A DNA stretch of 64,000 bases from Sistotremastrum niveocremeum HHB9708. Taxonomy: Eukaryota > Basidiomycota > Agaricomycetes > Sistotremastrales > Sistotremastraceae. Location: the NCBI GenBank assembly GCA_001630475.1, contig KV419438.1:65187-129186 (forward strand). The letters are read 5' to 3'. The notes beneath the pieces are model-generated. The model saw only the letters and a program-made list of their open reading frames with translations, did not search any database and was not told the DNA's origin. A program made the translations under genes and the position numbers. This document shows, piece by piece, positions 10,616 to 22,113 of this stretch (the stretch's first letter is position 1; the number at the start of each line of letters is the position of its first letter).

Positions 10616-12842
10616 ATGGCCCACTTGGCTCAGGCTCAAACGACAGAGTCAGCGGAGGCGATCGCACTCATCGACTCGGCACTGGCAGACACGGCGGCCG
10701 CTGCTGCCGAGGTAGACCAGCTTAGCTCGAAGTCTGTCTCCCCTAACACCGCGATAATATCAATCTCACAAGTAACGTTCCCCCCGATATCCTCCACCGA
10801 CCTCATCTGTAAAGTCCGAGCAATTCTCAACAAAGTGGCTCATAGCACTCTCGACACTTTGTCACGAGAATTGCTCAACATAGTGGACTCGTCCCTCGCT
10901 CAGACCCAGACGAATACTGAGGCTTCAACGAGACAGGAGGTAGCGGAGTTGTTTATTGTGCATGCGGTTGCGGGGGAGCAGTGGGCTGGTCTCTATGCCC
11001 AACTAGCCCTCGTCCTGGTGAAAGGGTTGACACCGAACATCTGGAACGATGAAGGTTCGACTTCAGGAGGAAACCTGTTCAAGCGACATTTGCTTGGGGC
11101 GATACAAGCTAAATTTGATTCCATTATGGGAGCCCTTGTCGATCCGCTTCCGGCCCCGCGACCACGCTCTCGGAAAGCAACAATTCGACCATCTCCTCCT
11201 CCCCAGTCTAATCCCACCTTGAATTCCTTCGCTTCGTTCCTCTCCCAAGCCTTTCTTCATGATCTCGTGCCCGAACATATTCTCCACAACCATATCCGTC
11301 GATTGTTATTTCCCGGCAATGAGATTACAAGTAAACTTTCTTCGCCCGCAAAAATCGAAGCAGTCTGCAAGATTTTAGGCGCAGTGGGGGAGACCGTTGA
11401 TTTATCCACAGGGAGAGCGACGATGGATCAATATTTCCATCATATGGAGAAAGTGCTGCTCAAGCAGAGCACCGCTGTTTTAGCTTACCGATCCCGATTT
11501 CAATTGATGGTGTGTTCTCGTATTGAACAGTCCCCCTTTTTATTGATCTGATGACATGATGCAGGACTTGATCGAAGCTAGAGCACGTCGTTGGAACCCG
11601 AGGGTGCCCGAGACACCAGCCAGCATCCCTAGCATCGTGAGTATTCTAAAGACTCACGAGCATCAGACTATATCGTCACTCAAACTCTAGCTCCTCGAAG
11701 AATCTGATGCTGATGCGAACTTCAAGCCGCTCTTCAGCCCCAACATGAACGCTGTCGTTGAAGACGGAATTCATTTTGAGATAATTAAGGACCGCCATAA
11801 GCCCCCACATTCAATTCACGCCGAGCTTCTCTCGCATCCGCTTCTCAAACAAGGCGCATTCCACTATGGAGATGAACTTTCGGCCCCGCGTACGCCCATA
11901 CAAGTTCGCGGAGCACAGTTCGAGATGCTTGGAGCTCCCGATAATCTGTTGTCTCCCATGACCGTGGGCGCTTCGGTCACCAGTGCAGAAGCTGAATTAG
12001 ACAGCATGGTCAACAGTCCAGCTACTGCCGGATTCCTTATGCCCATACCTGCTTCTCCCTTCGACGATCCTCTTTCTACTGCTCCGACATCAGAATCCGA
12101 GCTGGAGACCGATGTCACCTCCACGTTATCTCGTCATGCGCGACTCTTTGTCAAAATGAGAGACCTTGATAGAGCGGAATCCACGTTTGCAGATATGAAG
12201 TCGTCTCAGAGAAGCAAGCTCATCGACTTGCTAGTGATGGAGGCGCTCTGCGCCGAAAACGGGACGCTTGCCAAGGCGGTCGCCCAGCTCTTCCGTCGTT
12301 TGGAAACTAAGACCATCTGCGGAGCGTCGGCTTTCATACGCGGATTTGAGCGAGGAATGCAATTGGTTTGCCAGGAATCGAATATGGGGAGCAAACCAAT
12401 TCAGAAGAAGAAATTCAATGAAATGGCGATGTTTCTCGCCGTCATGCTCTGGGGCTGTGCTATGACTGCAGCCTCCATCCGACAACTTCAGCTCTTCGCC
12501 AACTTCCAGTCAACCAGAGATCTTCTCATTAGTAATATGGAACAAGTTGAAGCGCAGGACAACCTTTTCGAGATCTGGAGGGAAGTCACACCGTACGTGT
12601 ATACCGGTCATCCCTCGCCTCGGTCTGTCCCGTCAATCTCAAGTCCATCACGATATTCTACTCACGAAGGAGAGATAGAAGATGGAGAGAGTCTACTTGA
12701 CAATGATGATGAATCGGATGATATCGAGTCTTATTATATGGACGAGGATGAACTCCGCGCTCCTCCTTCCAGCTCAGAAGAGGAGGTAGATTGGGGGTAC
12801 TGTGATATTCATGGTGGATATTGTGGCCATACGCATGACTGA
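10616..12842 (+). CDS. MIF4G-domain protein
   Basis: Three exons: 10616-11508, about 11564-11638 and about 11690-12842, for roughly 700 residues. Residues of about 50-330 match the MIF4G HEAT-repeat fold: a KVRAILNKVAHSTLDTLSRE opening (family pattern VxxLLNKLTxxxFxxIS), a lone Gln/Trp-Ala-LYAQL helix (family YAxLC), then the F-R-LL-xxQxxF pattern (NLFKRHLLGAIQAKF) and the KIEAVCKILGAVGE helix. MIF4G domains of eIF4G and related factors bind eIF4A or mRNA-decay partners. This protein lacks the long N-terminus of eIF4G, so it is a smaller relative. The second half has a helical region and ends in an acidic tail (DNDDESDDIESYYMDEDE) with a His/Cys/Gly-rich end. Which RNA complex it serves is not visible from sequence. 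Confidence 0.7.
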
Positions 12843-13388
12843 GATCGTGCAAATATCACGGACAACTATCACGAGAGGAAATGTTTTGCCCTATCTCACC
12901 CCAATGTAATTGTATACGTACCAGTTTGGTTCAGTATCCAGAACGTCTCCCCGTTGATAACTCATGGACTCTCGTAGGCTAAGAGCTTCAAATTTTCAAG
13001 TTCGGTGATGTATCATGTCATTGTACGGCATGCAGATGTAAACGAAATACCAAATTTCCAGGTACTGACTTCAGGAACTTCAACTTGGGCTGTAAACCTT
13101 GCACGGCTTACGTAACACAGAAACGTTTTCAAACTGCCATCAGTCAAGCATGAATCAACGAAACTTAATATTATCGATAGACACTTCATGAACACAACAA
13201 AGAAAAGGAAAGATGTCAATCCAAGTCTATCATCACTCTATAAGTAAAACGGAACCTCAAAGTTCGTGTCAGAAGCGGTGTCAGAGGAAATACAGCATGT
13301 CATCATGATGAACATGCACAGATGATCCAGTTGCAAGTAACGAGACGTGCATTAATGAGTAGTTGCATACTCTCTAGGTCTATGTAAC
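12843..13388. other. Intergenic between convergent genes
   Basis: Convergent 3' ends of the MIF4G gene (plus) and RER1 (minus). Only short frames without motifs are present. No repeats or RNA gene recognised. Confidence 0.5.
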
Positions 13389-14285
13389 CTATTTTCGGCC
13401 GTATTTCGTTTTACCGAAATCCCAGGGAACGTATTTATATTTAACCATATGCCTGTAGTACATTAGTGACCATGACCACCATGTGGAAGGAGGGGACATA
13501 CTGTATTTGACGACGCATGGTAAGTGCGAAAAGGACGAAGAAGTATACGAGGAGGATGGGCCAATAGACGGGTATGTCGGTTGCGGAAGTAAATGTCAGG
13601 AAGAGCGCAATAATTGTTGCGCGTGTTGATGACAACCTGCAACGCACCCAGATGAATTATTCTTGAGTGCGAAATGCAGAAAAGGGCGTACCAGAAGTCC
13701 CATTCGGGTAAACGTCTGATAAAGGGCCTGAATTCATCGTCTGTCGCGGAGGGTAAGACCGGTTGAGTGTCAGGGCCGCCTTCTTCAACTTCATCCGCTG
13801 CGAGATCTGCTTCTAATGAGGGGTCGAATTTGGGTTGGAGGAAGGCGAGGAGGAGGTTGAGGAGGTATATTGCCCATCCGTCTGTTGGGTAAGAATCAGT
13901 GGGCGTTCGAGAGTATAAGGCTAGGTGGAAAGTGGCACGTACAGCAGACTGTAATAAAATGATTGTCAGTCATCTGGTTTTATATGCAAAGACGGAGGAG
14001 ACGTACTGATATACCACTGCCACCATCAAGGAACACCAAGTCGAAAGAAAATAAGCACCCAGCTCGTCAGACAACCACAGCGGAGGATGAACTCACGCCT
14101 TGAGCAACCAATATCCTCAAAAGAAACAACGCAGCAACTCCACCGAACCCAAGCCACCTATTAAGCGTATGCGGAGTCGTCCTATCCAACATCCCTTTAT
14201 ACTGTCGTCTATATCTCGACAGCTTATCTGCTAAGGGCTGGAGAGCAGGTGGCACTGATCCATTGGAGAATTCTGTTGAGTCCAT
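13389..14285 (-). CDS. RER1: RER1, ER retrieval receptor
   Basis: ATG 14285, stop at 13389-13391, about six exons. The family landmarks appear in order: [20 protein letters not shown] near residue 30 (family YQxYLDKxTPxxxxRW), a first hydrophobic helix ([14 protein letters not shown]), the central [17 protein letters not shown], the [13 protein letters not shown] linker, [14 protein letters not shown], then helices [20 protein letters not shown] and [20 protein letters not shown], and the C-terminus [23 protein letters not shown]1 is a four-helix Golgi membrane protein that returns escaped ER membrane proteins by recognising polar residues in their transmembrane segments. The C-terminal KxxYVP-DFGK segment is intact. 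Length is normal for the family. Confidence 0.95.
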
Positions 14286-14484
14286 CGTGGGCGGTCGTTA
14301 GAGGAGAAGATGAGCGTTGAGCGTCGTGTCGTGCAATGACCGTGACGAGGCGCGCAGCGAGCAGCGAAAAGCGGCGGAGTTTGAACGGGATTTTTTTGAC
14401 CCTGGTCGGCTTGCAAACGGCAAGCGAGTGAGTCGCTCGGGAAAGATTATCTGAACATTCGCTCGATTGAACAAGAAATATTCT

Positions 14485-15557
14485 CTATTTATCTTCTTTC
14501 TTGGGAGCGACATATTGCTCTTGTTTCTCTAGGTACACCAGCTCAGGGAATATTCCCTCTAATTTCGGTTGATTGATGATCGTCTTGTAAAACCTCACCA
14601 CGTTTGCATATTTCTTCCTTGTATCCGGATCGAATACGAGGGAGAAGGAGCAGATGAGGACGGAGGCCACTGTGATATCTGCGAGAGTGATACCTTCGCC
14701 GACGAAGAAAGTGCGGATTGAGAGATGGTTGTCGATTGTTTCTAGACCTCTGAAGAGACGCTTCCTGGTCTCGATATCCAGCTAAACAGGAGAATTTAAA
14801 ATAGGACAGTAAGTCAAAATGTTACGGCATAGTGGAGGGGGGAGGGACATACTCCTTTGACGTATGGCTTGAGAAGCCCGCGGATGAAGAGACTGATGGT
14901 GAGGTTGTGATTCCCTATATTGTTCGTTGCGAATGCGACCCATTGATTGATGAGAGCCGCTTCTTTGGGTGTCTTTCCAAGAAGACCAGCTTCTGGTACG
15001 AGGCTAGAAACTGGGAATGTATATCAGTCATTTTTGTTTATCTTATACAGCGGTGACAAAGCACTGGATGAATCAATAGCCTGAGAATCTCAAGCACCGT
15101 TCTGCGTCGGACACGCCGGAGATAAACTCCGATGTATTTTCATGTTTGGCTTTCGCGTCCGACGCAGAACGGTGCTTGAGATTCTCAGGCTAATGAATCA
15201 ACTGGATGATGCCCGTGCATAGCGCCAGAGCCGTGGAATGGATAAACAAGATAAGAAAAGACTTACTATATCTCGAAATAGCAATCGACTCAAAAAGCCT
15301 CAACCCATCCTTCCCCTCAAACGCAGGTATCTTCCCATTCGGAAACTTCTCTTCAAAAGCAGGTGTTCGGTTCGTCTCGTAATGCGTGTATCCTTCACCT
15401 ATGCTTAGTTCGAGACCAGACCATGCTGCCAATGCGCGAATCTGTGCTTGTCGAGTCAATATGGATAGGGATGAGGATGGAGAGAGGAGCTTGCTCGGAT
15501 GCCTTCGCGTTGAGGAGCTACCGTCCACAGCGTTCCAATGTTTTTCGAATGGGACAT
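14485..15557 (-). CDS. Glutathione transferase-like, eEF1B-gamma type, copy 1
   Basis: ATG 15557 opens MSHSKNIGTLWTVAPQREGIR. The next exon resumes at IRALAAWSGLELSIGEGYTH, exactly where copies 2 and 3 resume. The intron between them starts with GC rather than GT (CGA|GCAAGC...CACAG). The N-terminal thioredoxin fold contains the NGKIPAFEGKDGL and ESIAISRY motifs that bind glutathione in the eEF1B-gamma/GST theta-like group. The C-terminal helical domain has FVGEGITLADITVAS (N-capping box and hydrophobic staple). The protein is about 220 residues and lacks the eEF1-gamma C-terminal domain, so a detoxifying or redox GST role is more likely than a translation role. The intron after ESIAISRY is about 250 nt because a 116-bp transposable element sits in it. 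Stop TAG at 14485-14487. Confidence 0.8.
15077..15192. mobile_element. 116-bp MITE with 36-bp inverted repeats, MULE-like
   Basis: Perfect 36-bp terminal inverted repeats (both ends start TAGCCTGAGAATCTCAAGC) enclose about 44 bp of unique sequence. The element is flanked on both sides by the same 9-bp sequence, ATGAATCAA (15068-15076 and 15193-15201), a target-site duplication. A 9-bp duplication with TIRs forming most of the length is usual for Mutator-like (MULE) miniature elements. It lies inside an intron of GST copy 1 and encodes nothing. The identity of the arms suggests recent activity. Confidence 0.8.
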
Positions 15558-16030
15558 AGTTCAGAGGTGTGTAGACAGTATAATTGTGGTGACTCGAACC
15601 AGTACTCGTCAGAGGGCTTGACTCGGAATTTCTAAAGCTCTTCAAAGTGCTGCGGTCTGGTCAGGATGATCCAACTCGACGCATTTGATTTTCAGTGATC
15701 CCGGAGCCGAATGTCTGGTTAGTTAGGGCCATTTTGAGAGTGAACATATTAGGAGATCATGGACGGCGTCAAGATTGAATCGGTAAGTCAGGCATCGTCA
15801 CCGTTGGCTTGAACGACAATTTTAAGGAAGACCGGAAGCCACGTGCATTCGAAGCCAGCGCGAGGCCTCTCGTGCAAGCTCTCGTGGACAGTGTCAGGAC
15901 ATTGAGCTTAAAAGAAACAACAACTAAATGCTTCGTAGATTACATGCTCTTCATTTTGCCAGATCTACACTCTACATTCCATTCAGATGACTTCCGCAAC
16001 GCTTCCCCATGATCCCATCACAGCTCATGC
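15558..16030. other. Intergenic between GST copies 1 and 2
   Basis: Holds the promoter of copy 1 and the 3' flank of copy 2, both transcribed leftwards. No gene or repeat recognised. An open plus-strand frame (15809-16012) has no motif. Confidence 0.45.
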
Positions 16031-17033
16031 TTATTTTTCCTCCTTCTCCTTCTTAGGCGCAACGTACTGTGCCTGCTTATCAATATACTCAACCTGACCG
16101 AAGATATCCTTCAACTTCGGCTGGTTAATAACGGTCTCGAAGTGCCTGACAACGTTGGGGTGGCTCTTCCTCGTCTCGGGGTCGAGGACAAGAGCAAAGG
16201 AGCGGATGAGGATAGATGCAAGGGTGATGTCTGCTAACGTGATACGGTGGCCGACGAGGAAAGTTTGGGTTTGGAGGTGCTTTTCGATAATGGCGAGATG
16301 CTGGATGAGACGTTCACGAGAGTTGGTGTCCAACTATCATGAAACATGAGCAGAGGAAGGGAGAGGTGGTGGAAAGAAAGACGTACAGCCTTTACGTAGG
16401 GCTTGAGAACGCCACGGATGAATTGGTTAATGACGGCGTTGTGCTGCGCGACGTGGTTGACGGAGAAGGAAACCCATTGATCAACCAATGCCGCCTCTTT
16501 TGCGTTTGATCCTAAAAGGCCCGCTGAGGGGTTCAGGGATGCGACTGTATCGTTTAATCAGTATGGAGATCGGATACACGTGTCAGGACTCGAGAAAAAA
16601 ATAGGAGTGCGGTTCAGAGTTACAGAATATGACTCGACACGGTGTGATTAAGCCAGGGATAACTGATGGTTATATCTCATCTTTTAAAAGTAGACGAAGG
16701 GTGGGGGTGATGGGTATTGGTGAATATTGGATGCGTACCGTATCGTGCAATGGCTGTCGACTCGAAGAGCTTCAAACCATCCTTGGTCTCCAACGCTGGG
16801 ATCTTTCCACTCGAGAACTTGGCCTCGAACTCAGGTGTCCTGTTGGTTTCGAAATGGGTGTATCCAGTGCCAAGTTCGAGCTCGAGGTCTGCCCAAGCAG
16901 CTACCGCACGAATCTGAAATCATACAGAAGAAGATCGAATCTGTATGTCGTTCCTATGAAAGCAGTTAATGCTTACGCGTTTTCCCTCGAGCTGTTGAGG
17001 GACAGTCCAGAGTGTACCGATGGATTTTGACAT
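16031..17033 (-). CDS. Glutathione transferase-like, eEF1B-gamma type, copy 2
   Basis: ATG 17033 gives MSKSIGTLWTVPQQLEGKR, then a GTAAGC intron and IRAVAAWADLELELGTGYTH. The thioredoxin-fold half has SSGKIPALETKDGLKLFES followed by TAIARY. The helical half has FLVGHRITLADITLASILIR. The C-terminus is Lys/Glu-rich (QAQYVAPKKEKEEK). Five exons or so, about 220 residues. Compared with copy 1, the serine of the ESIAISRY box is preserved as ESTAIARY. It is the same subfamily as the three neighbours and lacks the eEF1-gamma C-terminal domain. Glutathione conjugation or peroxidase activity is inferred from family only. Confidence 0.8.
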
Positions 17034-17195
17034 TTTTGCGCGGGGAGGGTGTAGAGGGTTAAGAATATTTTAATCAGCTGACTAAGCGACATCTGGCTAA
17101 ATATCAGATAGCCGAGCCGGCAATCGATACTGGGCCAAGGGCATCCAAAAACACTAGATTATATTCTACATGTGAACCAAAGACAGCTGCCATTT

Positions 17196-18191
17196 TTACT
17201 CCTTCTTAGGTGGGACGTATTGAGCTTGTTTATCAATATACTCAACCTCCCCGAATATATCCTTCAATTTAGGTTGATTGATAATCGTCTCGAAAAATCG
17301 GACGACGTTGGGGTGACTCTTCCTGGTCTCGGGGTCGAAGATGAGTTGGAAGGCGCGAATGAGTACCGATGCGACGGTTATATCTGCGAGGGTGATGCGC
17401 TCGCCAACGAAAAACGTGCGTGTAGACAGATGTTTTTCGATGGTGCCGAGTCCTCGAAGGAGACGATTGCGAGACTCCGTGTCGAGCTGTATTTAGAAGT
17501 GAGAAATAATTTGCAGATGACAAGAAGGAGGATACTGACGGCTTTAACGTAGGGTTTGAGGTACCCGCGGGTGAGGAGGAGGACAGTGCTGCTGTGGGAG
17601 CCAATATCATTCGTTGCGAACGCCACCCATTGATCAATCAAAGCCGCCTCTTTGGGAGTTTTTCCCAAAAGGCCAGCTTTTGGCACCAAGCTCGCAACTG
17701 AAAGGCGACAAAGATCAGCACTTCGATATCCGTGGGAACGAGGGAAAGAATGAAAGAGTTTGAGACACAAGATTGAGCTTTCGACTCCAAAAAAGATATA
17801 AAAGGCGCGGTAATGGATTAATGCACCTCATCGGCGCTTCCGCCAAAAAAGCGAGCGGTTGGGAGAGAGAAAAGCAAGGAAGAAACGCACTGTAACGAGA
17901 AATAGCAATGGACTCAAACAACTTCAATCCATCCTTGCCTTCGAACGAAGGGATCTTGCCAGATGGAAATTTAGCTTCAAATCCAGGTGTCCGGTTAGTC
18001 TCAAAGTGAGTATATCCTTCGCCAATATCGAGTTCAAGACCTGACAGCGCAGCAAGGGCACGGATCTAGAACAACAGACAGACTTTAGCCTCATCGTCGA
18101 CCAACCTCGGACATTATGGAGAGATGGTGCCTACGCGTTTGCCCTCAAGCTGGTACGGGACGGTCCAGAGTGTTCCAATGGATTGCGACAT
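17196..18191 (-). CDS. Glutathione transferase-like, eEF1B-gamma type, copy 3
   Basis: ATG 18191 gives MSQSIGTLWTVPYQLEGKR, then a GTAGGC intron and IRALAALSGLELDIGEGYTH. Further motifs are PSGKIPSFEGKDGLKLFES, SIAISRY, SLVPKAGLLGKTPKEAALID and ERITLADITVASVLIRAF, and the end is QAQYVPPKKE with the stop TAA at 17196-17198. It is closest to copy 1 in the second and third exons. The same residue positions are interrupted by introns as in copies 1 and 2, which supports tandem duplication. About 220 residues, no extra domain. Confidence 0.8.
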
Positions 18192-18374
18192 TGCTGGCGA
18201 CGATGAGGTGAGATCTGATTGAAGATTTTCGATCGGTTAAGGATGACTAAGCGCCCCTTTTGTAGTCCGGCAAGAGAAGCCGAGCGGAAGCAATCCTGAT
18301 TTTGGCGTTGGCTTTGGGGCGCTTCAGTCAGCTTCTTTCCTGTAAACACATTCGCATTTTGTACCAATCCAAGA

Positions 18375-19369
18375 ATGTCCGAGTCTATTGGAACGCTGTA
18401 TATGGGGTCTGACAGGCAGCCGGAAGGGAGACGCGTGAGTCAAGCTTTATTTTTTTCGCGGTTTTCTTGTTAAATGCGCTCTTGCCTCGTGTTCGTATAG
18501 ATTCGGGCTGTTGCAGCGTTGGCTGGTCTCAAACTTGATATCTCGCCGGACTATGTACATTTCCAAACGAATAAGACCGATGCATTCAAAGAGAAGTTTC
18601 CCTCCGGACGAGTTCCTTGTTTGGAAGGGAAAGATGGGCTGTGGTTATTTGAATCCATTGCCATCACTCGATATAGTGAGTGAACTGTTCTTGAAACTTT
18701 CATGTCACTGTGAAAAGGTCGCTATATCACCATGGAGTCCATTGCCTGGAATTTTGCTCGTCCTTTGTTCTCAGCGCAACCATTCATCAATTCACCTCGC
18801 TCTATCGAACTTGCACCTTATACCATGCTGATATTCCATTCTGAACAGTCGCAAATCTCGCACCCGAAGCTCATCTCTTGGGACGCACGCCCAAAGAGAC
18901 AGCTCTGGTGGACCAATGGGTCTCATTCGCATCTCACGAGATTGCTTTCAACAACAATCAATCCTTCCTCATGGTCCACCACTGGATAAAACCCTACGTA
19001 AAAGCCGTAAGGAATCCCCCATTCGTTCTAACTCTGTCTCCTAATATTGCTTTCCCAATACTCAAGATCGACCAAGAATTTCGCACCCGCCAACTCCGTT
19101 CTCTCGCAACCCTCGAATCACACCTCGAATCACACACATTCCTCGTCGGAGAACGTATAACCATTGCGGACATCACCGTTGTATCGATCTTACAACGCGC
19201 ATTTTCTGTGATATTTGATAAGCCGACGAGAGAGGCTCATCCGAATATTGTCAGGTTTTATGAGACTGTGGTCAATCAGCCTGCTGTCAAGGATATATTT
19301 GGAGAAACGGAGTATATAGATAAGCCTTTGGCTTATACTCCTCCTCCGAAAGATGAGAAGAAAGCTTGA
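18375..19369 (+). CDS. Glutathione transferase-like, eEF1B-gamma type, copy 4 (inverted)
   Basis: The only plus-strand member, divergent from copy 3, with 183 bp between start codons. ATG 18375 gives MSESIGTLYMGSDRQPEGRR. After the first intron it continues IRAVAALAGLKLDISPDYVH, SGRVPCLEGKDGLWLFES, AITRY, NLAPEAHLLGRTPKETALVD and ERITIADITVVSILQRAF, and ends PPPKDEKKA. The first exon differs most from its paralogs (LYMGSDRQ for LWTVPYQL), but intron positions are shared. It likely arose by an inverted duplication in the array. Confidence 0.8.
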
Positions 19370-19601
19370 GTTTACCTGGCTTGAAGCCTGGATTCATGGA
19401 CCGAGTTGACCGGTTCCCCGAATATTCGGCCGGTCTTTGATCTTCTGTACGTTCTCAGATCTGCGATCATGTATCTTTTCTTGTAATTTTTCCATTCGGG
19501 AAGAATACGATGAGCGTCGGTTGGTGATAAAATTGTGCCTTCTGATCAACAATTTCGTTCATTTCTCGTCATTATTTGTCCCTGTTTATCCGCTCCGAAA
19601 A

Positions 19602-20771
19602 ATGGCTTTGATCACCGTCACCGGCTATCCATGCTCAGGCAAATCAAAACGAGTAAACGACGAGCTCGTACCTTCACTCCAACGGCGAATCGACGACCCA
19701 TCATATACCGGCCCCATCAAGCGCATCGTAGTCCTCTCAGATGATTCACTGAATATTCCGCGGAGCGTCTACAGCGGTGAGTCAATCCCAGTTATGGAAG
19801 TAATTTGGGATTGAGGGGAGGGATTAGATACGAAAGCTGAGAAGATTGCGAGAGGGACGCTTTTTACGAATATTCAGCGGGAGATGAATAGGGAGACGAT
19901 CGTCATTGCGGATGGGCTGAATTACATCAAAGGGTTTCGGTATCAGATGTATTGTGCTGCCAGAGAATTGAGTATCAGAGTAGCAACGGTACGTATTCCT
20001 TATCTCTTCCAAAAGCATCTCGCACTCAATTATGCCACGCCGTAGATATTCGTCGCTGCCACGCCTGATATTTGCAAAGAAAGAAACGAAAGCCGAATAT
20101 CGTCCTCTGATTCCGATCCTTCCAATGCATATGAACCTGATATGTCAGTACCTCTCTTGACGGATCAAGAAGCAGAACCCGACTTATGCTCCTAGTCTAG
20201 ATAATCTCATCATGCGGTACGAAGAACCATCGTCAATGGTCCGATGGGATTCACCCCTATTCACCATCTCATGGCTCGATGAACGAATCCCGGATGAGGA
20301 TATATGGAAAGCTGTCACTGAAGGCGAAGTCAAGCCTCCTAATGCTGGGACGAGTGCTGTATGTCGCATCGATTATCTTGTTTGGATGGTTTATTGATGA
20401 GGGTTGTGAAGGCACCTAAAGCTCCTACGGATGCATTGAGCGTTTTGGAACAGACAGCAAGCACCATGGTCTCATCTATCTTAGCTGAACAATCTGCTTC
20501 GGGAGCTGCAGGTGGAAGCATCAGACTTGCTATCCCATCCGCCGAGTCGTCAGTCCAGACGAAAGGGAAGGTTCAGGCGCAGACGTTGACTGTCAATCTG
20601 CCTCCGCGAAATGTGACACTCTCGGAACTTCAGCGGCTCAAGAGACAGTTTATTACTAGTCATAAGAAAGCTGTTACTCTTGGGAGTACGGAGAAGGGGG
20701 ATGTGGATTGGAGTGAGGGGAGTGTAAGAGAGCGATTTGCCGTTTTCTTGGAGAATCATCTGAGTCTTTGA
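19602..20771 (+). CDS. KTI12: KTI12, Elongator-associated P-loop ATPase
   Basis: ATG 19602 begins MALITVTGYPCSGKSKRVNDE. The P-loop GYPCSGKS (residues 8-15) is the first landmark. The second exon has the KAEKIARGTLFTNIQREMNR and IADGLNYIKGFRYQMYC segments (family LDxxNYIKGxRYELYC), and the third contains IFVAATPDICKERN. Then come RYEEPSSMVRWDSPLFT (family RYExPdxxxRWDSPLF) and a C-terminal region with LSELQRLKRQFI. KTI12 binds Elongator and tRNA and supports wobble-uridine modification. All core motifs are intact. Four introns. The exon around 20150 has the least certain boundary. It follows GST copy 4 on the same strand with 232 bp between. Confidence 0.9.
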
Positions 20772-22113
20772 GTTGAGCTTGGATGTTACTTGGACGGGTT
20801 CACTTGACTACACTGTACCAGTAGTCGCGCTTCACTTGTACAGTACAGAATGCTCAATTTTTCTAAAGGAAATTGATAGGTTGGTCGGCTATAGTGCCGA
20901 TAAGACCGAGCCCAATGAAAGGCTGTCGGAACGGAAGCTTTTTCTTCTCAACCACCACAGTCCAAAGGCCGCGTTGCTCGTCACATACAGAGATCACCGC
21001 ATCTCTTCCCTTGCGAGCGGGCTAAGGTCTGAGCATTATACATCCTCCTCGATAGATCCTTGCTGGATCGGACGATAACAAGTCCAACGACGTATCAGAA
21101 ACGCATCCTGTTCTCTTTGCTCTTTGAGCGCCTTGTGATCTCCTAGGAGTGAAGGCATGAGAGAGCTTGGATCTGGAAAACGTCGTGAGGGTCGGGTGGG
21201 TTCGAACTCTTGACAAACTGAGCTCGTCAGGCGGACTATCGCGTTCAAACTCATGTGTACCATGGCTAAGCTGATGTGTTAGTGATTGCGACACGCGTTA
21301 TGGCGCCAGCTCCGGGCGAATCACCAAGGGTAGACGGATCCTAACCTTCACTTCGGTTGAAGTAGACAGCTTACTTCCCAACTGCGCTCTTGATCCAACT
21401 CTGCACTTTGTGTGTAGGTCCAGAAGGGTCAAACATAAGCAGGTACTACACCTGGTGTTCGTGGCGACGCAGGGCGACCCTTGGCAATGTCGAGGCTCTC
21501 TTATGTGACGCTGCCACCTGTGATTCGCTGATACGTACGAGGTCGTAGCCTGGCGACGTGGTTGTCCATCTGTTGCCCCATCCTTGAGTGCACTTCGCGG
21601 CTCGTGTGATGATGCTTCGAAAGAGGCAAGCACGAAACTCGATTCAGACTACTCTTGGACTGTGGTGTCTTCAATTTTTCATTCGAGATCACTTCGAGTG
21701 ACGCTTTCCGATACGATATTTCCTGAGTGGTTCTGTTGAGCGCTGAGCGCTCGCCTCATGTTTATTCATAATGATGCGCTCATTTTCCGATTCTATATGA
21801 GGGTATGTAGTGTGTACACATTTGGGTAAGTTCGGACCGAGAGATCCTTTTCCTATATATATATACATTGTTCAAAATGAGAGAGATGTTCATTGTAAGA
21901 CGTTGAATGAGTTTTATCTGAGTAGTAAAAGATATGTAGCGTTCACCCATTTCATCAGCTGTCGGTAAACACGGGCTCCTAACAAGACGCCGACGTATTC
22001 CAGTAAAAAAAATACATCCGAACTAGCGCTCAATTTTGACCGCCGGTACCACCACCACGGCCACATCTCAGTCCACGAGCTCGAGCCTCCTGTCTCCTGA
22101 TCAGTTCTGAGAC
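20772..22113. other. 1.3-kb stretch without a recognisable gene
   Basis: Contains scattered short frames on both strands without motifs. Near 21190-21270 the minus strand has a tRNA A-box-like and B-box-like pair only about 20 nt apart, too close for a tRNA. A short TATATATATATA run lies at about 21855. The last 200 bp probably hold the promoter of the first oxygenase-like gene. Confidence 0.5.

Noticed and set aside
21180-21275. tRNA-like boxes on the minus strand (GAGCTCAGTTTGTC then AGTTCGAACCC)
   Set aside because: The two boxes are only about 20 nt apart and no acceptor or anticodon stem pairs, so it is not a tRNA. At most it is a degenerate tRNA-derived fragment.
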